DNA from: Forficula auricularia
Taxonomy: Eukaryota; Arthropoda; Insecta; Dermaptera; Forficulidae
DNA: 64,000 nucleotides
Direction of reading: 5' to 3'
NCBI GenBank assembly: GCA_024734495.1
Contig: JALMQS010000099.1
Span: forward strand, 97,074,958-97,138,957
Below the pieces are notes generated by a model. The model was not told the origin of the DNA, ran no database searches, and saw nothing but the letters and a program-made list of their open reading frames with translations. The position numbers and the translations under genes were made by a program. Below, one piece after another: positions 1 to 10,500 of this stretch; the stretch's first letter is position 1, and each line of letters opens with the position of its first letter.

Positions 1-511
1 TAGTCTATAGTAGTAATAAAAATAAATAAATAAATAAAATATTTATTTCGTTGAAAAAAAAATTAAGATTATAATGATGTAAATTTTTTATTAAAAATTT
101 AAACAGTTATAATCTTAGTTCAGGTATGTCTAACCCGCAGTTATTTTTGTGGACCCTTAAGAAAATTGGAAATTATAAGACTTTTATAAAAAAGAAAAAT
201 GTTTTGTATAAAATACAACAACATTTATACAAACACCGGATAAATAATTATTCCGTTCGACTTGTGTTTTAGTTTAATAGCGGGGTAAAATTTCTATGGG
301 CCGTGTAAATGTTACTTAGCAATCACAAATGGCCCGCAACATAAATAAGTTTGACACCCCCGCCTTACATATTATAAGGCCTTTTGAAATTTTAAAGTAT
401 TAAATTTTTAAAATTTTAAGATCTTAACTCTTAAAAAAAATAATAATATTAAACACATTACACAAACTACTAATAATATATGGTATAAATTGGTATTTTT
501 TTTTTTAAATT
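1..511. other. AT-rich spacer, nothing recognised
   Basis: Low-complexity A/T-rich DNA with short (TAAA) and poly-T runs. I see no ORF, RNA or repeat family shared with the rest of the window before the 63-bp repeat array begins. Confidence 0.6.
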
Positions 512-1204
512 AAATTAATAAAATGACAATTAAAATTTATTAAAATTAGGAAATTTAAATTATTTTTTAAAACCCACTAATAGTTTATGATAAATAAATT
601 GATTAAAATTTCGAAATTTAAATTGTTTTTTAAAACCCACTAAAAGTTTATGGCAAATAAATTTATTAAAATAAGGAAATTTAAATTATTTTAAACCGAT
701 TAAGAAGAGAGATAGGGAGAGGTGAGAATACCAATCGATTTGATTGGGGAATAATGGAATTTAAATAATTATCGGAAAAGAGGTTTTTTTATCTAATTAG
801 ATTTTTCCTCTTACTAAAAACACGGACTAAATATGAATAAGGACACTCGATGGTGGAGAAGCAATCTCCGAAATCGAAGCTAAAACACAAGGTATACATT
901 AATTAATGTAAAATAAATTGGTTTAATAAAATTTATAGAAAAATTTAAAATAAAAATTATTTTAAACCCAGTAATAGTTTATGATAAATAAATTGATTAA
1001 AATTTGGAAAATTAAATTATTTTTTAAAATCCAACTAATAGTTTATGAACAAATAAATTGATTAAAATTTGGAATTCACTAATAGTTTATGACAAATAAA
1101 TTGATTAAAATTTGGAAATTTAAATTATTTTTTAAAACCAACTAATAGTTTATGAAAAATAAATTGATTAAAATAAGGAAATTTAAATTATTATTTTAAA
1201 AACC
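512..1204. repeat. 63-bp tandem repeat array, split by a SINE
   Basis: About seven degenerate copies of a roughly 63-bp unit, recognisable by the phrase CCACTAATAGTTTATGA followed by an AAATAAATTGATTAAAATT stretch. Copies begin near 573, 636, 965, 1029, 1075 and 1141. The array is interrupted by the SINE-A copy at 698-953, which duplicated 15 bp of the unit. Two or three more units occur at 38650-38788, also interrupted by SINE-A. Related diverged sequence lies beside the SINE-A copies near 27.7 and 51.1 kb. It may be an internal subrepeat of a larger element. Confidence 0.8.
698..953 (+). mobile_element. SINE-A copy 1 (retroposon, 15-bp target duplication)
   Basis: This is one of seven copies of a roughly 210-255 bp retroposon. 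The order of parts is: purine-rich 5' end, ACCAATCGATTTGATTGGGG, a hairpin around ATCTAATTAGAT, the hairpin GGAGAAG...TCTCC, the 16-bp palindrome TACATTAATTAATGTA, and an A-rich tail. An exact 15-bp duplication, AAATTATTTTAAACC, flanks it at 683-697 and 954-968, as expected of target-primed reverse transcription. No normally spaced pol III A/B box pair is visible, so it could be a short non-LTR derivative rather than a tRNA SINE. Confidence 0.85.
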
Positions 1205-1254
1205 CCTGCGGAGTCCAGGCCAGTAAGATGCCCGCCGAAGGTGGGCTTCGCAGG
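1205..1254. other. GC-rich nested hairpin beside the 63-bp array
   Basis: Two nested dyads can be drawn: an outer CCTGCG (1205-1210) with CGCAGG (1249-1254), and an inner GCCCGCC (1230-1236) with GGTGGGC (1240-1246) around a GAA loop, with one G-U pair. The stem resembles a Helitron 3' hairpin, but no terminal CTRR plus T follows at the right distance. Function is unknown. Confidence 0.45.
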
Positions 1255-1260
1255 TCGTAA

Positions 1261-2876
1261 GTATATATTTCAAGAATTTTTTTATGGAATGTTTCGGTGA
1301 TATAGGCTCTTTTGTCGTGTTTGAATTTTAATATATTACCCTAAAATGATGTTTTTGTTTTTAATTTCTAACATATAAATATGTATTAAGTTACTATTTT
1401 GACAAAATCAAGGGGACGTTAGAATTTTGAAAAAAAAATAATATATTTTTTAAAAGTTCAAAAACTTATTTGATTTTTTTATTCATCATAATATTTAAAT
1501 ATTAAATGTTTGATTAAAAAATAAAACCCAGACACCCACACACATGCATATAAGAAAATGTTCTTCTACAAAATATTGATATTACAGGAACGTTTCGCTA
1601 AATATTTTGAATCAACATATCCATCAAATAAGTTTTGTTCAAATAATCAATTAAGCGTCTCGATGCATTTATTTATTTATTTATTTTACTAAAATGAATT
1701 CTCATCCGCCGCCGCCCCCTCCTCGCCTTTTCTTCTGCTTCTTTCAGGGAAGAGATTTGACAACCCCCTCCGCACCCCCGCACCCCTGCCCCCTGCACCC
1801 CGTAGTGTTGATAGAAATCTTGAAAAGACTCTGGTTTATTTTCTTTCTCTCTCTTTCGCTCCGGATTTTTATGAATCTATCAATCAATCCATATTTATTT
1901 TGACAGAGAACGAACGCCTCGAGTGTATGATTGAAAGCTTAAAGCCTGAACATGGCCCTAAGGCCCCCATCAGGGAGGGGGGTTGCAAATTGGCTTCGTT
2001 AACAGATTGAATAAAATAAAGATAATCATAAAAATCCCAACAAGTGAGTGAATGAGTGAAGAGGGGGCGCCTCGTCTCTTGTTGTTATGATACGGCTATA
2101 CGGCGGCGATACGGTCGCTCGCTATTACTTGACTGCGTTTCTTATGGGTCGTAAACCCTTTGTCGTTTGTCTATTAGCTTCTAGTGGGCAGTAAACCCAC
2201 AACAAGGTCGCCGAAAACGGCGGATTCTTTTCTAACTTGAGATGATGGGAATCTTCCACACTCCTGATGACAATTCACCCTAAAACATACAAATAAAAGG
2301 AAAAAACGTATGCCGGAAACTTTGCTGGATTGTCATCGTGAAACTAACTCTTACGAGAAGGTAAATATTGTATGATCAATTTCAAATGTGATTGAATTTT
2401 TTGTTGGACTTTAGTACGCACTAAGAGAGAGTGTTGACGTCATAATCCCTATAAAGTAGTTTAATAACTATTTTTGTATTAATGTAAATTTTTACACTTG
2501 TCTATTGTATTTATCTTGTTTACACGGTAAGTATAAACATCCAACACCCTCTCGCGATTATATTAGATACTAATCGAACAAACGCATTCACGAATTTGTT
2601 TATCCCTATGATACTGAAACTCACTTACCCCGTCCATCTTTTCCTCTACATTTATATCCGCATCTACAAATATCTTCAACTCTGACCCAATTCATGAAAT
2701 GTCTTCTTCTTTTCACAGTACAAATTCGATAAAAGTAACATTTTTAACATTTTTAATGCACAGAAGTGATTAGATTTTTGATTGTTAAACTACAGAACAT
2801 TCGGTTCAAAAATTCAGAAAATGACATTTTTTTTAATGATTTTTTCTGGAGATTTTCAGCCCTTGTAATGATAAAG
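1261..2876. other. Spacer with GC-richer unique island (about 1690-2330)
   Basis: 1261-1690 is AT-rich with no recognised feature. About 1690-2330 is GC-richer, not repeated elsewhere in the window and without a convincing ORF. It carries sequence such as GGGTCGTAAACCC, GGGCAGTAAACCC and CGGCGGCGATACGG that looks like unique regulatory DNA. A CRE-type TGACGTCA palindrome lies near 2434. Regulatory function is inference only. Confidence 0.35.
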
Positions 2877-2962
2877 GTATTTACACAAAAACAAGATATA
2901 TTTTAATTTCAAATTAATAACAAGAGAGAAGCTCTAATCGGAGAGCGTAGCCTGTTTTAAAA
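2877..2962. repeat. Dispersed repeat G, copy 1
   Basis: About 80 bp starting TTACACAAAAACAAGATATA and ending GTAGCCTGTTTTAAA recurs at 9069-9151 with few differences. Only two copies are seen and no inverted ends are visible, so the class is unknown. Confidence 0.7.
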
Positions 2963-4121
2963 AATTTTCAATTCAATTTTAGGATACATTTAATAATAAT
3001 TTCACAATATTTACGTACAATGAATAAATATGTTTATTTTTACGTAATTTCTAGTGGTCTTAGGTGAATTGGAAAATTTTTGCGTTATTAAATAATATAA
3101 AATAAACGTTTCAGATATCATAAATATTTAATAAATAAATCAATGTTTAATTTTAGATAGAATATGTATGTAAAAATTATATTTACATAAATTCATAATA
3201 AAATGTATAAACTAATATCAAATGTCATAAATGACAAGGTCAATTTTCTAAAATATAATAATATTAATAATGAAATATTGTATAGTTCGTGCTCAACAAT
3301 ATTCCATTCCATTGATTTTTCAACAAAATAATATATATTGTATGACAAGGGTGTAAATTGTCCAACACCAGACGAATAAGTAACGGCATTAGCTTCGCCT
3401 TATACTACATTCACCTGAATCACTGCATTCTATTTATAGCATTTTAGAATAAACGTGAGGAAAAGTTGAACTTTACGCACATCGTGGGGTTTAAAATTAA
3501 AAAATTACGGCTTCGTCGCGCAAGCCGATTATAATAAGTTTAATAGTTTAAAAAGAGAAAAAGCGTAGTAATTGTGTGGGTGTTAGTGATAGGGTCCTCT
3601 CTCTCTATCAGAGTGTTTAATTTCTAAACAGCCGGCCATGAATTGTTCAGAATGGATTTCAAAAAAGCTCTATGTTTTCATTGGTAGGATAATGAATAAT
3701 AGTAGAAAATTAGAAAGCAGTAGCAGAGGGGGTGCAGAGGGGGGCTCTCTGTTTTCATAATAGAGTTTTTAATTGGGAAATATTCAGATACTAGATAATT
3801 GAATTCATTATGAATTGATTCACGCACTCAGCCGGGCGTCGGGGACAACATAATTATTTAGCTTAATTGTAAAGCCTCTAATATTGATGGCAAATTAAAC
3901 AGTAGTTGCCGGGTACAACCAACAGAGGTACAGAGAGAGCTTTTAGTCTAAAAATAACAATTACCATTGTAACTACAAAGAAAAAAATCGTATTAGTGAC
4001 GAAATTAGGTACAATTGTTTTATTAAATGACGAAATAATATACCTATTTATTAATACATGCATAATTAATCTAACATAGTAGTATTATGTAAGCTTTAAA
4101 CAATTTTCAATTCCGAATTTC
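2963..4121. other. AT-rich spacer
   Basis: No family shared with the rest of the window was found. The part near 3560-3860 is slightly GC-richer and unique. The short reading frames here have no recognisable domain. Confidence 0.4.
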
Positions 4122-4134
4122 AATAATATTTATT

Positions 4135-4426
4135 GAAGGAGAATAATAAAAGAGTGTATCTTCTGCTGGAATTATAAATTTTTAATTTATAATTTAATTT
4201 TTTTAATTTATTTATAAGACTATAGTTTTGAGAGCTTTGTTCTCTTCATCAGTCTATTACAATTGATTTAGATTGTAATAGACTAACGAAAAGAGCATAC
4301 CTCTCAAAACTATAGTCTTTATAAATAAATTAAAAATTTATAATTCCAGCAGAAGACACTCTCTTTTATTGTCTCATTCAATTTATAAAAATTCTGCTAC
4401 TCTCGGCAAAAAGAAACTTTCAATTA
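4135..4426. mobile_element. Foldback PLE-like element, subfamily c (13-bp target duplication)
   Basis: The left arm (AAAAGAGTGT, CTTCTGCTGGAATTATAAA and on to ACTATAGTTTTGAGAG) is repeated inverted at 4285-4375. A conserved extension on the right side only contains CTCGGCAAAAAG. An exact 13-bp duplication, AATAATATTTATT, flanks it at 4122-4134 and 4427-4439. The arms carry a hammerhead-like core (CTGATGA on the minus strand at 4246-4252), but GAAA has become CAAA in both arms, so these copies look dead. The same subfamily is found at 54542-54807. Confidence 0.8.
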
Positions 4427-4439
4427 AATAATATTTATT

Positions 4440-5036
4440 TTCTAGAAAATCAAACTTAAAAAAAAACAGCTCTGTAGTTTTTGAAAGAATTCCTTTATAT
4501 GTTTTTTTATTTTAATTTCGTTAAAATCTAAACTAAGAAACATATTGTAAGAAATTTTGTAAGCTGAAATTTAAATTAATTGAAAAAAAAGATATACATA
4601 TAAAAGTATTAAAATAAAAATCATTGGTAGTTTTTGAATTTTACCAAGGGTATTTTATTCTTTAAATTTCATTTTTTTATTTTTAATATAGCTACAGGTA
4701 GATCGCGACAATTTTTGGTAAATATTAAAAAAAAAAGTTGAAAGTAAAAATTAAAAAAATTATTTAATAAAGAATGTTTATTCTAAAATACCTACATAAA
4801 AATAAATACTTATATTTTAAAACTTTTTTAATTTTTTTAGTTTTCATTGTTTTATAAGAGAATTTAAAAAATTTTTTAATAGAAATTTTTCAAATTAATT
4901 AATTCAAAAAAGCGCAAATTCAGCTACATCTCATAAAAACGAATGTCTAGTTTATCATTAAATCTTTGAGACATTTCAAATTATTAAATTTAAAATTCAC
5001 ATTTTAAATATTAAACATTTTTTATAGACTTAAAAA
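4440..5036. other. AT-rich spacer
   Basis: Very A/T-rich DNA with homopolymer runs. No repeat family, RNA or ORF was recognised. Confidence 0.5.
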
Positions 5037-5266
5037 TTATTAAGAAGTGAATTTAATTTTATTTAGGAACTAATCAAAGATTTTAGTAGAAATATTTTTA
5101 CATTGCATATCAGAGGGGTTCATCCCCTCGGGAATCGAACCCAAGCGCTAATTAGCTTGCCGGGCCGTTAGCCAAACCCTTAAGACGAATCCCGAGGCCC
5201 TCTGTTATGCAATGTAAAAATCTTTTATTCTTTCCTAAATAAAATTAAATTCACTTCTTAATATTT
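5037..5266. repeat. Foldback with a tRNA-like sequence in its loop
   Basis: Arms of about 65-80 bp: the left runs from TAAGAAGTGAATTTAATTTT to CATATCAGAGGG, the right from CCCTCTGTTATGC to CACTTCTTAAT. They flank a GC-rich central segment of about 85 bp. The arms are imperfect complements; the left arm has an extra segment near 5068-5090. The central segment reads as tRNA-like on the minus strand (see the next entry). No clear target duplication was found. Confidence 0.75.
5119..5202 (-). ncRNA. tRNA-like sequence (pol III box A/B), tRNA pseudogene or SINE head
   Basis: Read on the minus strand, the loop holds TGGCTAACGG (5165-5174), close to the A box, then a perfect B box GGTTCGATTCC (5131-5141) about 33 nt downstream. 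A T-stem TTGGG/CCCGA surrounds the B box. The segment between the boxes contains the palindrome GCTAATTAGC instead of a standard anticodon arm, and I cannot draw a complete cloverleaf. It is therefore a tRNA-derived element or pseudogene rather than a functional tRNA. Confidence 0.5.
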
Positions 5267-5699
5267 TAACTGGGTTGATTTTTGAGGAAATTCCATCTTT
5301 TTTTCAAAAAAAAGATATTTAAATCTTTACATTGATTAAAAATTATTGTATTTTTGTGTACCAGTGGCGTGCAGTCCAATCTTTTAGTAATTAATTAAAA
5401 AAAATATTATGGGATGTAAAAGTTTTAGAGAAGTGAATAAAGATAATGATGGAAAATTAAAAAAAAAAAAAAAAAAAAAGGAGTTTTATTAAAAGAAAAT
5501 ATTGTTTTAATAGACCATATAAAGTTATTCAATCAAAAAAAAAAACCTCTTCTGCAGTAAATTAGTGCCGCAATATAAAATTTGATATCATAGAGGTTTG
5601 ATTTTTCAATTGAACCGATGATTATTTCCTTCATAAACTTTTGCTTGACTTGATATATAAAAGTGCCAAATTTGGCAATCGACGTCGTTTTTATTTTTT
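5267..5699. other. AT-rich spacer with an A run
   Basis: Contains a long poly-A run near 5459-5480. A possible solitary hAT-type terminus, CAGTGGCGTGCAGTCC, lies near 5363; no partner end was found. No gene seen. Confidence 0.4.
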
Positions 5700-6480
5700 T
5701 TTTATTTTGAGGGCGTCTGGACATAAAATCGAAATGCCCGGCGTTGATGGGGTGCACACACAAAGTCGTCGCCCTTGCGTGCGCCTGTCCTGACCTGGGC
5801 CAAGGGGGCAAACGACGCCTCCTGCCCCCTCCGCGCCCCCTGGAGTCATTTGCCTGCGAGCGGGGGGACTCGATAACCCATGTCTAGACGCGTCCCGGTG
5901 CCCCGATCACCTATCCATATATGAACAACTTAACAATTAAATTCACCCCCTCTGTAAATTTCCGTAGAATTGCCCCGGGGGTGTCGACGACCCCCTCTCC
6001 GCCCTCGTCTCTATTTTATTAATATCGCTGGGTCTCTTTTTCGCTTTAATCACTTGTCGCAGGTGTCTTTTATACTTAAGTGACAGAAGGGGTGTTTTAT
6101 CGGGACCAGATGCGCCTGGAGGGTGCAAGCCAATATGCTCGCCCCCCCAAAACCCCTTTCATTTTGGCCAATGGTCATTTCTTGGTGAGACAAGGCGGCC
6201 GGCAGGCAATCTGTCGCGGATATTGGACCATAACCAGCATCCTTGCGATGTCTAATTACGATATATATATATATATATATTGCATTTCGGGGATGGATTG
6301 GGGCGCAGTCGACGTCCACCCTTCTTTAATTACAACCACTATTCAATTATCATCGGAATACATGTCATTTAGAATGAAATTGAAAAAATTCCATTTACCC
6401 TTTCGTTGCCGGCCGGGGCCCCTCTTTTACCCCCTCGCCAACCCCCTTTTACAATACTTGAAATTAATTATTTTTTAATT
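5700..6480. other. GC-richer unique island
   Basis: Unique-looking sequence with overlapping short frames on both strands and no recognisable domain, including C-rich blocks (CCCCCTCCGCGCCCCC near 5826). A (TA)n microsatellite lies at about 6260-6280. It is probably non-coding; conservation across species would decide whether it is regulatory. Confidence 0.35.
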
Positions 6481-6845
6481 ACGTTAGCTTAAGTGAATTT
6501 TTACTACTATCTTTGATGTTCTTCATCGTATTTTTTTTTCAAATTTTAATATCTCTTCTAATTTAATGTCGTAATTAAAATTAAAATTCTCATTAAAAAA
6601 GTATTTTTTTTTCCTTATACAAGTTCAATCCGGGTATATTATAACATTTTTTTTGTTTAATGTTTTATTTTTCATAAAAGAATCATAAAATTTTTTTGTA
6701 ATACCAGGTGCAAAAGTCCGATTTTCGCGGGACGTTTGGTGGGGGAAAACCTACTATTTTCCGCCGAACTATAATAATATAATAAATACAATTTTTTTAT
6801 ATAATTATTTTTTACAGAATTTAAATTTCTTTTTATAAAACCTAA

Positions 6846-6985
6846 AATTGTTTCGGTAGAATTTCTCCCTTTTTCAATCGTAAAAAGAAAAAAAAGTTGA
6901 CACTAATCCTGAAACTTTTTCTCTTTTTGAAAATTTTTAGCATTGAAAAAGGAAGAAATTTTCCCGAAACGTTTGGTTTAAAAAT
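6846..6985. repeat. Foldback PLE-like element, subfamily b (degenerate)
   Basis: The left arm (TTTCGGTAGAATTTCTCCC and on) and right arm (ATTGAAAAAGGAAGAAATTT, then TCCCGAAACGTTTGG) are inverted copies. Each arm keeps the GAAAC end of the hammerhead-like motif, but the expected CTGATGA has drifted to TTGAAAA. A third relative lies at 30728-30762 (minus), where it reads ATTGATAAAGGGAG. No target duplication was identified. Confidence 0.6.
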
Positions 6986-7102
6986 AAACGTGCTTCTTGA
7001 TTGTTTTATAAAATATTTTGTATTTTTTTTTAAATACTATAAATTCAATCAATATAATTAATATTTTTTTCTTTTCAATATAATACTAATACATGTAGGT
7101 AT

Positions 7103-7250
7103 CAGGGACGGCGTAACCGTGGGGTTAGGGGGGTCAGCTGACCCCTCTGGGAATTTATCTACTTATTTCATACACCCCAGACCCCCCGGTACGCCTACAT
7201 CACTTTCCAAGTTTTGACCTCCCTACCCTAAGCTCGTTCCGCCGTACCTG
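7103..7250. mobile_element. hAT-type MITE (exact 8-bp target duplication)
   Basis: Termini CAGGGACGGCGTAACC and, read inward from the right, CAGGTACGGCGGAAC form imperfect inverted repeats. The element is flanked by the exact 8-bp duplication GTAGGTAT at 7095-7102 and 7251-7258. The CAGRG-type ends and the 8-bp duplication are hallmarks of the hAT superfamily. It is only 148 bp long with no coding capacity, so it must have been mobilised in trans. Confidence 0.85.
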
Positions 7251-7258
7251 GTAGGTAT

Positions 7259-7594
7259 TTTTATAAAAATTTGCTTTACTATAAATGTATTTTTAATTGC
7301 CTAATAAAAATGATGGTTTATACCAAATACTATCTATTTATACGTGTAATATGGGATCGCAAAAAATTTTTCAGTCAAAATGGTGTCACGAATGAAACAA
7401 GCTTAAGATGAACTGGTATAAAGTATAAAAATTATTCGAAAATCTCGTTAAAAATTATTGTTGAATTTCTCACTACAAATACTCAAAAAAAGAAATTATT
7501 CGATATTAATATATTGGTTGAAAAGATTTTATTTTGCCTCTTTATAAGTAAATTCGTATATGTTGTAATTTTTTCTTGATAAGATAGAATATTT
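7259..7594. other. AT-rich spacer
   Basis: No gene or shared repeat recognised. Confidence 0.5.
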
Positions 7595-8120
7595 TCTACC
7601 CGGAAGAAGAGCCCGAAGCGGGTGTTGGCGCAAAGTGTCTGTCTGTCCCTTGGAAGGAAAGCAAGCAGGCTGTCCAGTGGACGTTTCGCAGATTGTTTTG
7701 CTACACGCCAAGAGTGCACACGGCACGCTACACGTTCAGAGGTGCGTGTTACTGGCCGTTTAGCCGAAACCAGCCAGCCAATTGGATTCGACATGAAACC
7801 AACTTCATTTTTGAACCATTAAAGATTCTTCTACAAGAGAGAGAGACAGGGAATCCCCCTGGAACTGTGGTCCCCGCTGACAGGGGAGGGGGATGTCAGC
7901 CGGACATCCGTCAACCGCTCTTTTGTGTCTCTCGGAGCGAAATGTTTTCCTATTCAGCCAAAGGACAAAACATTGTTTGGACAAACTCATATTCCGAGTT
8001 GACTAATTGCAACATAATGAGTGAGACACACTGATAAATTCATTACAAATCCCCTCCACTGACAGTCAAACGCCCACGCGACCTTCACTCGAGAATGTTT
8101 GGATTTCCTTAAGACAACTT
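7595..8120. other. GC-richer unique island
   Basis: Non-repeated DNA with overlapping open frames on both strands (for example 7693-8034 plus and 7483-7794 minus). None shows a known domain or start context. It is either non-coding regulatory DNA or an unrecognised exon; I favour non-coding. Confidence 0.3.
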
Positions 8121-8274
8121 TCATCCGATTAATAAAACTTAATTAATACACAATGAACGGAAATTAATCAATTTATCCAACAAGAGCCTATTAAAATGAA
8201 CTAAAACTAAATATTATAACGTTTATAGTGAAATCAATAAGGCTGTCATCTGCTTGATGCAAATAAGCATATAT

Positions 8275-8870
8275 ACCTATAGAAATTTTAGTATATTTGT
8301 TGGGACCCGGCGGTCCTTGAGAATTGAAAAAATATTTTTTATTTTAAATATCTAAAAAAAAAAAAATGACGCAAAACGAAAAATTGGCAAAATTTACTAT
8401 ATTTGGGATCTTAGGAGTAGGTGAAATGAAAAATTTCTTTAAGCTGCAACAGAATCGAGTTTCATGTCACGAATCATCGTTTAGTTTCATTTGGTTTTTT
8501 AAATTGTGAAATTTCTGATTTTGACAAAAAATTTGAAATGTAGTACAAATCATAGAAATTTTAGTATATTTGGGATCAGACCGTCCTAGAGAATTGAAAA
8601 AATATATTTATTTGAAATTATCTAAAAAAAAAAATTGTCGAAAAACGAAAAAATGGCAAGCCTTGTGAAATTTCTGATTTAGACAAAACATTTGAAATAT
8701 CCAAAGTATAGAAATTTTGGTATATTTGGGATCAGACGGTCCTAGAGAATTGAAAAAATGTATTTTATTTGAAATATCTCAAAATAAATGAAAAAAAAAA
8801 ATCGAAAAACGAAAAATAGCCCTGTGAAATTTCTGATTTTGACAAAAAAATTGAAATATCCAGAGTAGGT
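8275..8870. repeat. Three tandem copies of a 155-275 bp unit
   Basis: Units begin near 8280, 8565 and 8708 with TATAGAAATTTTAGTATATTT, then a GGTCCT(A)GAGAATTGAAAAAA block, and end with GTGAAATTTCTGATTTTGAC. The first unit carries about 110 extra bases (roughly 8397-8505) absent from the other two. The repeat is not seen elsewhere in the window. Confidence 0.8.
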
Positions 8871-9068
8871 ATAAACAAATCTTTTATAAAGAAAAACAAT
8901 CTTAAAAGGATTATTTAAAATTCAAACGTTTTATCGTCTGCATTTTCTGATATATTAAATGTATTAAATTATTTTTTTACCAGCTGCATCTTGTTAAATA
9001 AAATAAATAAAGAGACTATGGCCCCCTGGACTCGGTGGTGGGTTTTAAAATAATAATTTAAATTTATA

Positions 9069-9151
9069 TTTACACAAAAACAAGATATATTTTAATTTCA
9101 AATTAATAACAAGGGAGCACCTTTAATCAGAGAGCGTACCCTGTTTTAAAC
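9069..9151. repeat. Dispersed repeat G, copy 2
   Basis: Matches 2880-2962 closely, from TTACACAAAAACAAG to GTACCCTGTTTTAAA. The flanks differ, so this is a dispersed rather than a segmental duplication. Confidence 0.7.
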
Positions 9152-9721
9152 TAATCTAAGTTGATGATCCTGAACGTTTCGTTTTTATAGTTTTAAGTTA
9201 TAAATCAAAAGTGATCAATATTTATTCAGGCTCAATTTGTTTGCAAATGCAGAAGTTTGGTAGCTTTTTGATTTCTAGATATAATATATTTCTCTCTTGT
9301 CGTCGATTAAAATGATATTATCGCTGAGGTCTTAAGTTTTAATATGGCGTTATGGCTCAATAAATAGCGAGATTCTTGCTCGCCCCATAGAATGTTCATG
9401 TTTATTAATAATGATGGCTGAAGGGGCTATAAAACTCCGCCAATCACGCTAGATTATAAATAAACAACAACCACAAATATTTTTTCCTCCCCTATTATCA
9501 TATCAACATATTTATTATAGCGGGGTGAGAAATTCACAACAATCACAAAAGAATTTATCACCAGACAGTGGGGATATGAGGGGGAAAATATTTATGAAAT
9601 TACTAAAAAAAAAAGAAATAATAATAAGAAAGAAATTTCTTCAAAACAGCTAGCTTTTAATTTGAAATTACTATAGATTATCCTTTGCAAAAATTTTCGA
9701 ACACCCCTATTATAGCCCAGG
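9152..9721. other. Unique spacer
   Basis: A mixed-composition stretch not repeated in the window. About 9330-9560 contains AT-rich homeodomain-like cores (TAAT, ATTA) among GC-richer words such as GGCTGAAGGGGCTATAAA. It may be regulatory, but no specific site can be claimed. Confidence 0.25.
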
Positions 9722-10238
9722 AAAATTAGACCGCAAAAAAGCCGCGCTGGCCAATAAATATGCAAAAGCTGGAAATAATTTTAATCGACGTTATGTATCC
9801 CAAATAAGAGTTATATGAGTTTGCGGCGGTTTCTGACTGGTACAAAATTTTTGAGGGCATAAAAACCACGAAAATTTTGTACTTTTGAACAAGATGCATC
9901 CTACAGAAAATTTCACTTTTACAAAAATGAAAGAGCATAAAATTACACGTCGAATAACTTACTTAAAAGTTAAAATCGGTTAGCCGTTTAGCCACAATCG
10001 ATCGTGAAAGACAGGCAATTTTTACAAACTTGGCAGAAAAGTGAAATAGGACGAATCTTTTTCGAGTTTAAGCGAAAATATGTAAAAAGTTCAAAATTTT
10101 CGTGGTTCTTAGGCCCTCAATAATTTAGCACTTGCTAGAAACCTTCGCAATATATATTCCTCTTATTTGGGATCCCTAACATCAATTAAAATTATTTCCA
10201 GCTTGTGCTCATTTATAAGCCAGCAGAAGTCTAATTTT
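9722..10238. mobile_element. Long-inverted-repeat foldback element
   Basis: Arms of about 155-165 bp (9722-9886 and 10084-10238) pair imperfectly. Landmarks are AAAATTAGAC at the ends, then CAGCTTTTGC/GCTGGAAATAATTTTAAT, CCCAAATAAGAG, and the inner ACCACGAAAATTTTG. The roughly 200-bp centre is unpaired and unique. No coding capacity or clear target duplication was seen. It is a large MITE or foldback of unknown superfamily. Confidence 0.75.
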
Positions 10239-10249
10239 ACTAAAGAAGG

Positions 10250-10500
10250 TTAATTTTTATTTAAATCGCACATGATGATTTAAATAAAAATTGAAAAATA
10301 TTGTTTAAATCTCATAATTAATTATAACTTCTTATTGAACATAAAAATAAATAGTTTTAATTAATATTGTGAGATTTAAATCCAATTTTTCGATTTTTAT
10401 TTAAGTCAGATATAATTAATTATTATTATTTATTGAAGACAAAAATAAATAGTTATAATTTGTAATGAATTATGTGTGATTTAAATAAAAATTTCACTTG
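10250..10500. repeat. Dispersed foldback repeat F (two overlapping dyads)
   Basis: Alternating inverted blocks made of ATTTAAATAAAAATT, ATAATTAATTATA and TTATTGAACA. The same family forms a clean foldback at 39490-39652. The copies here are more diverged and partly duplicated. Confidence 0.6.

Noticed and set aside
735..895. SINE-A as a classical tRNA SINE
   Set aside because: A-box (TGGTGGAGAAG) and B-box-like (AATCGAAGC) matches are only about 20 bp apart and cannot form a normal type 2 pol III promoter.
5119..5202. Functional tRNA gene
   Set aside because: Good boxes and a T-stem, but no complete cloverleaf or clear anticodon arm. Kept as a tRNA-like element only.
7693..8034. 113-residue open frame in a GC-richer island
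   Set aside because: Overlaps a 103-residue frame on the other strand and shows no recognisable domain, signal peptide or splice context. Openness is explained by composition.
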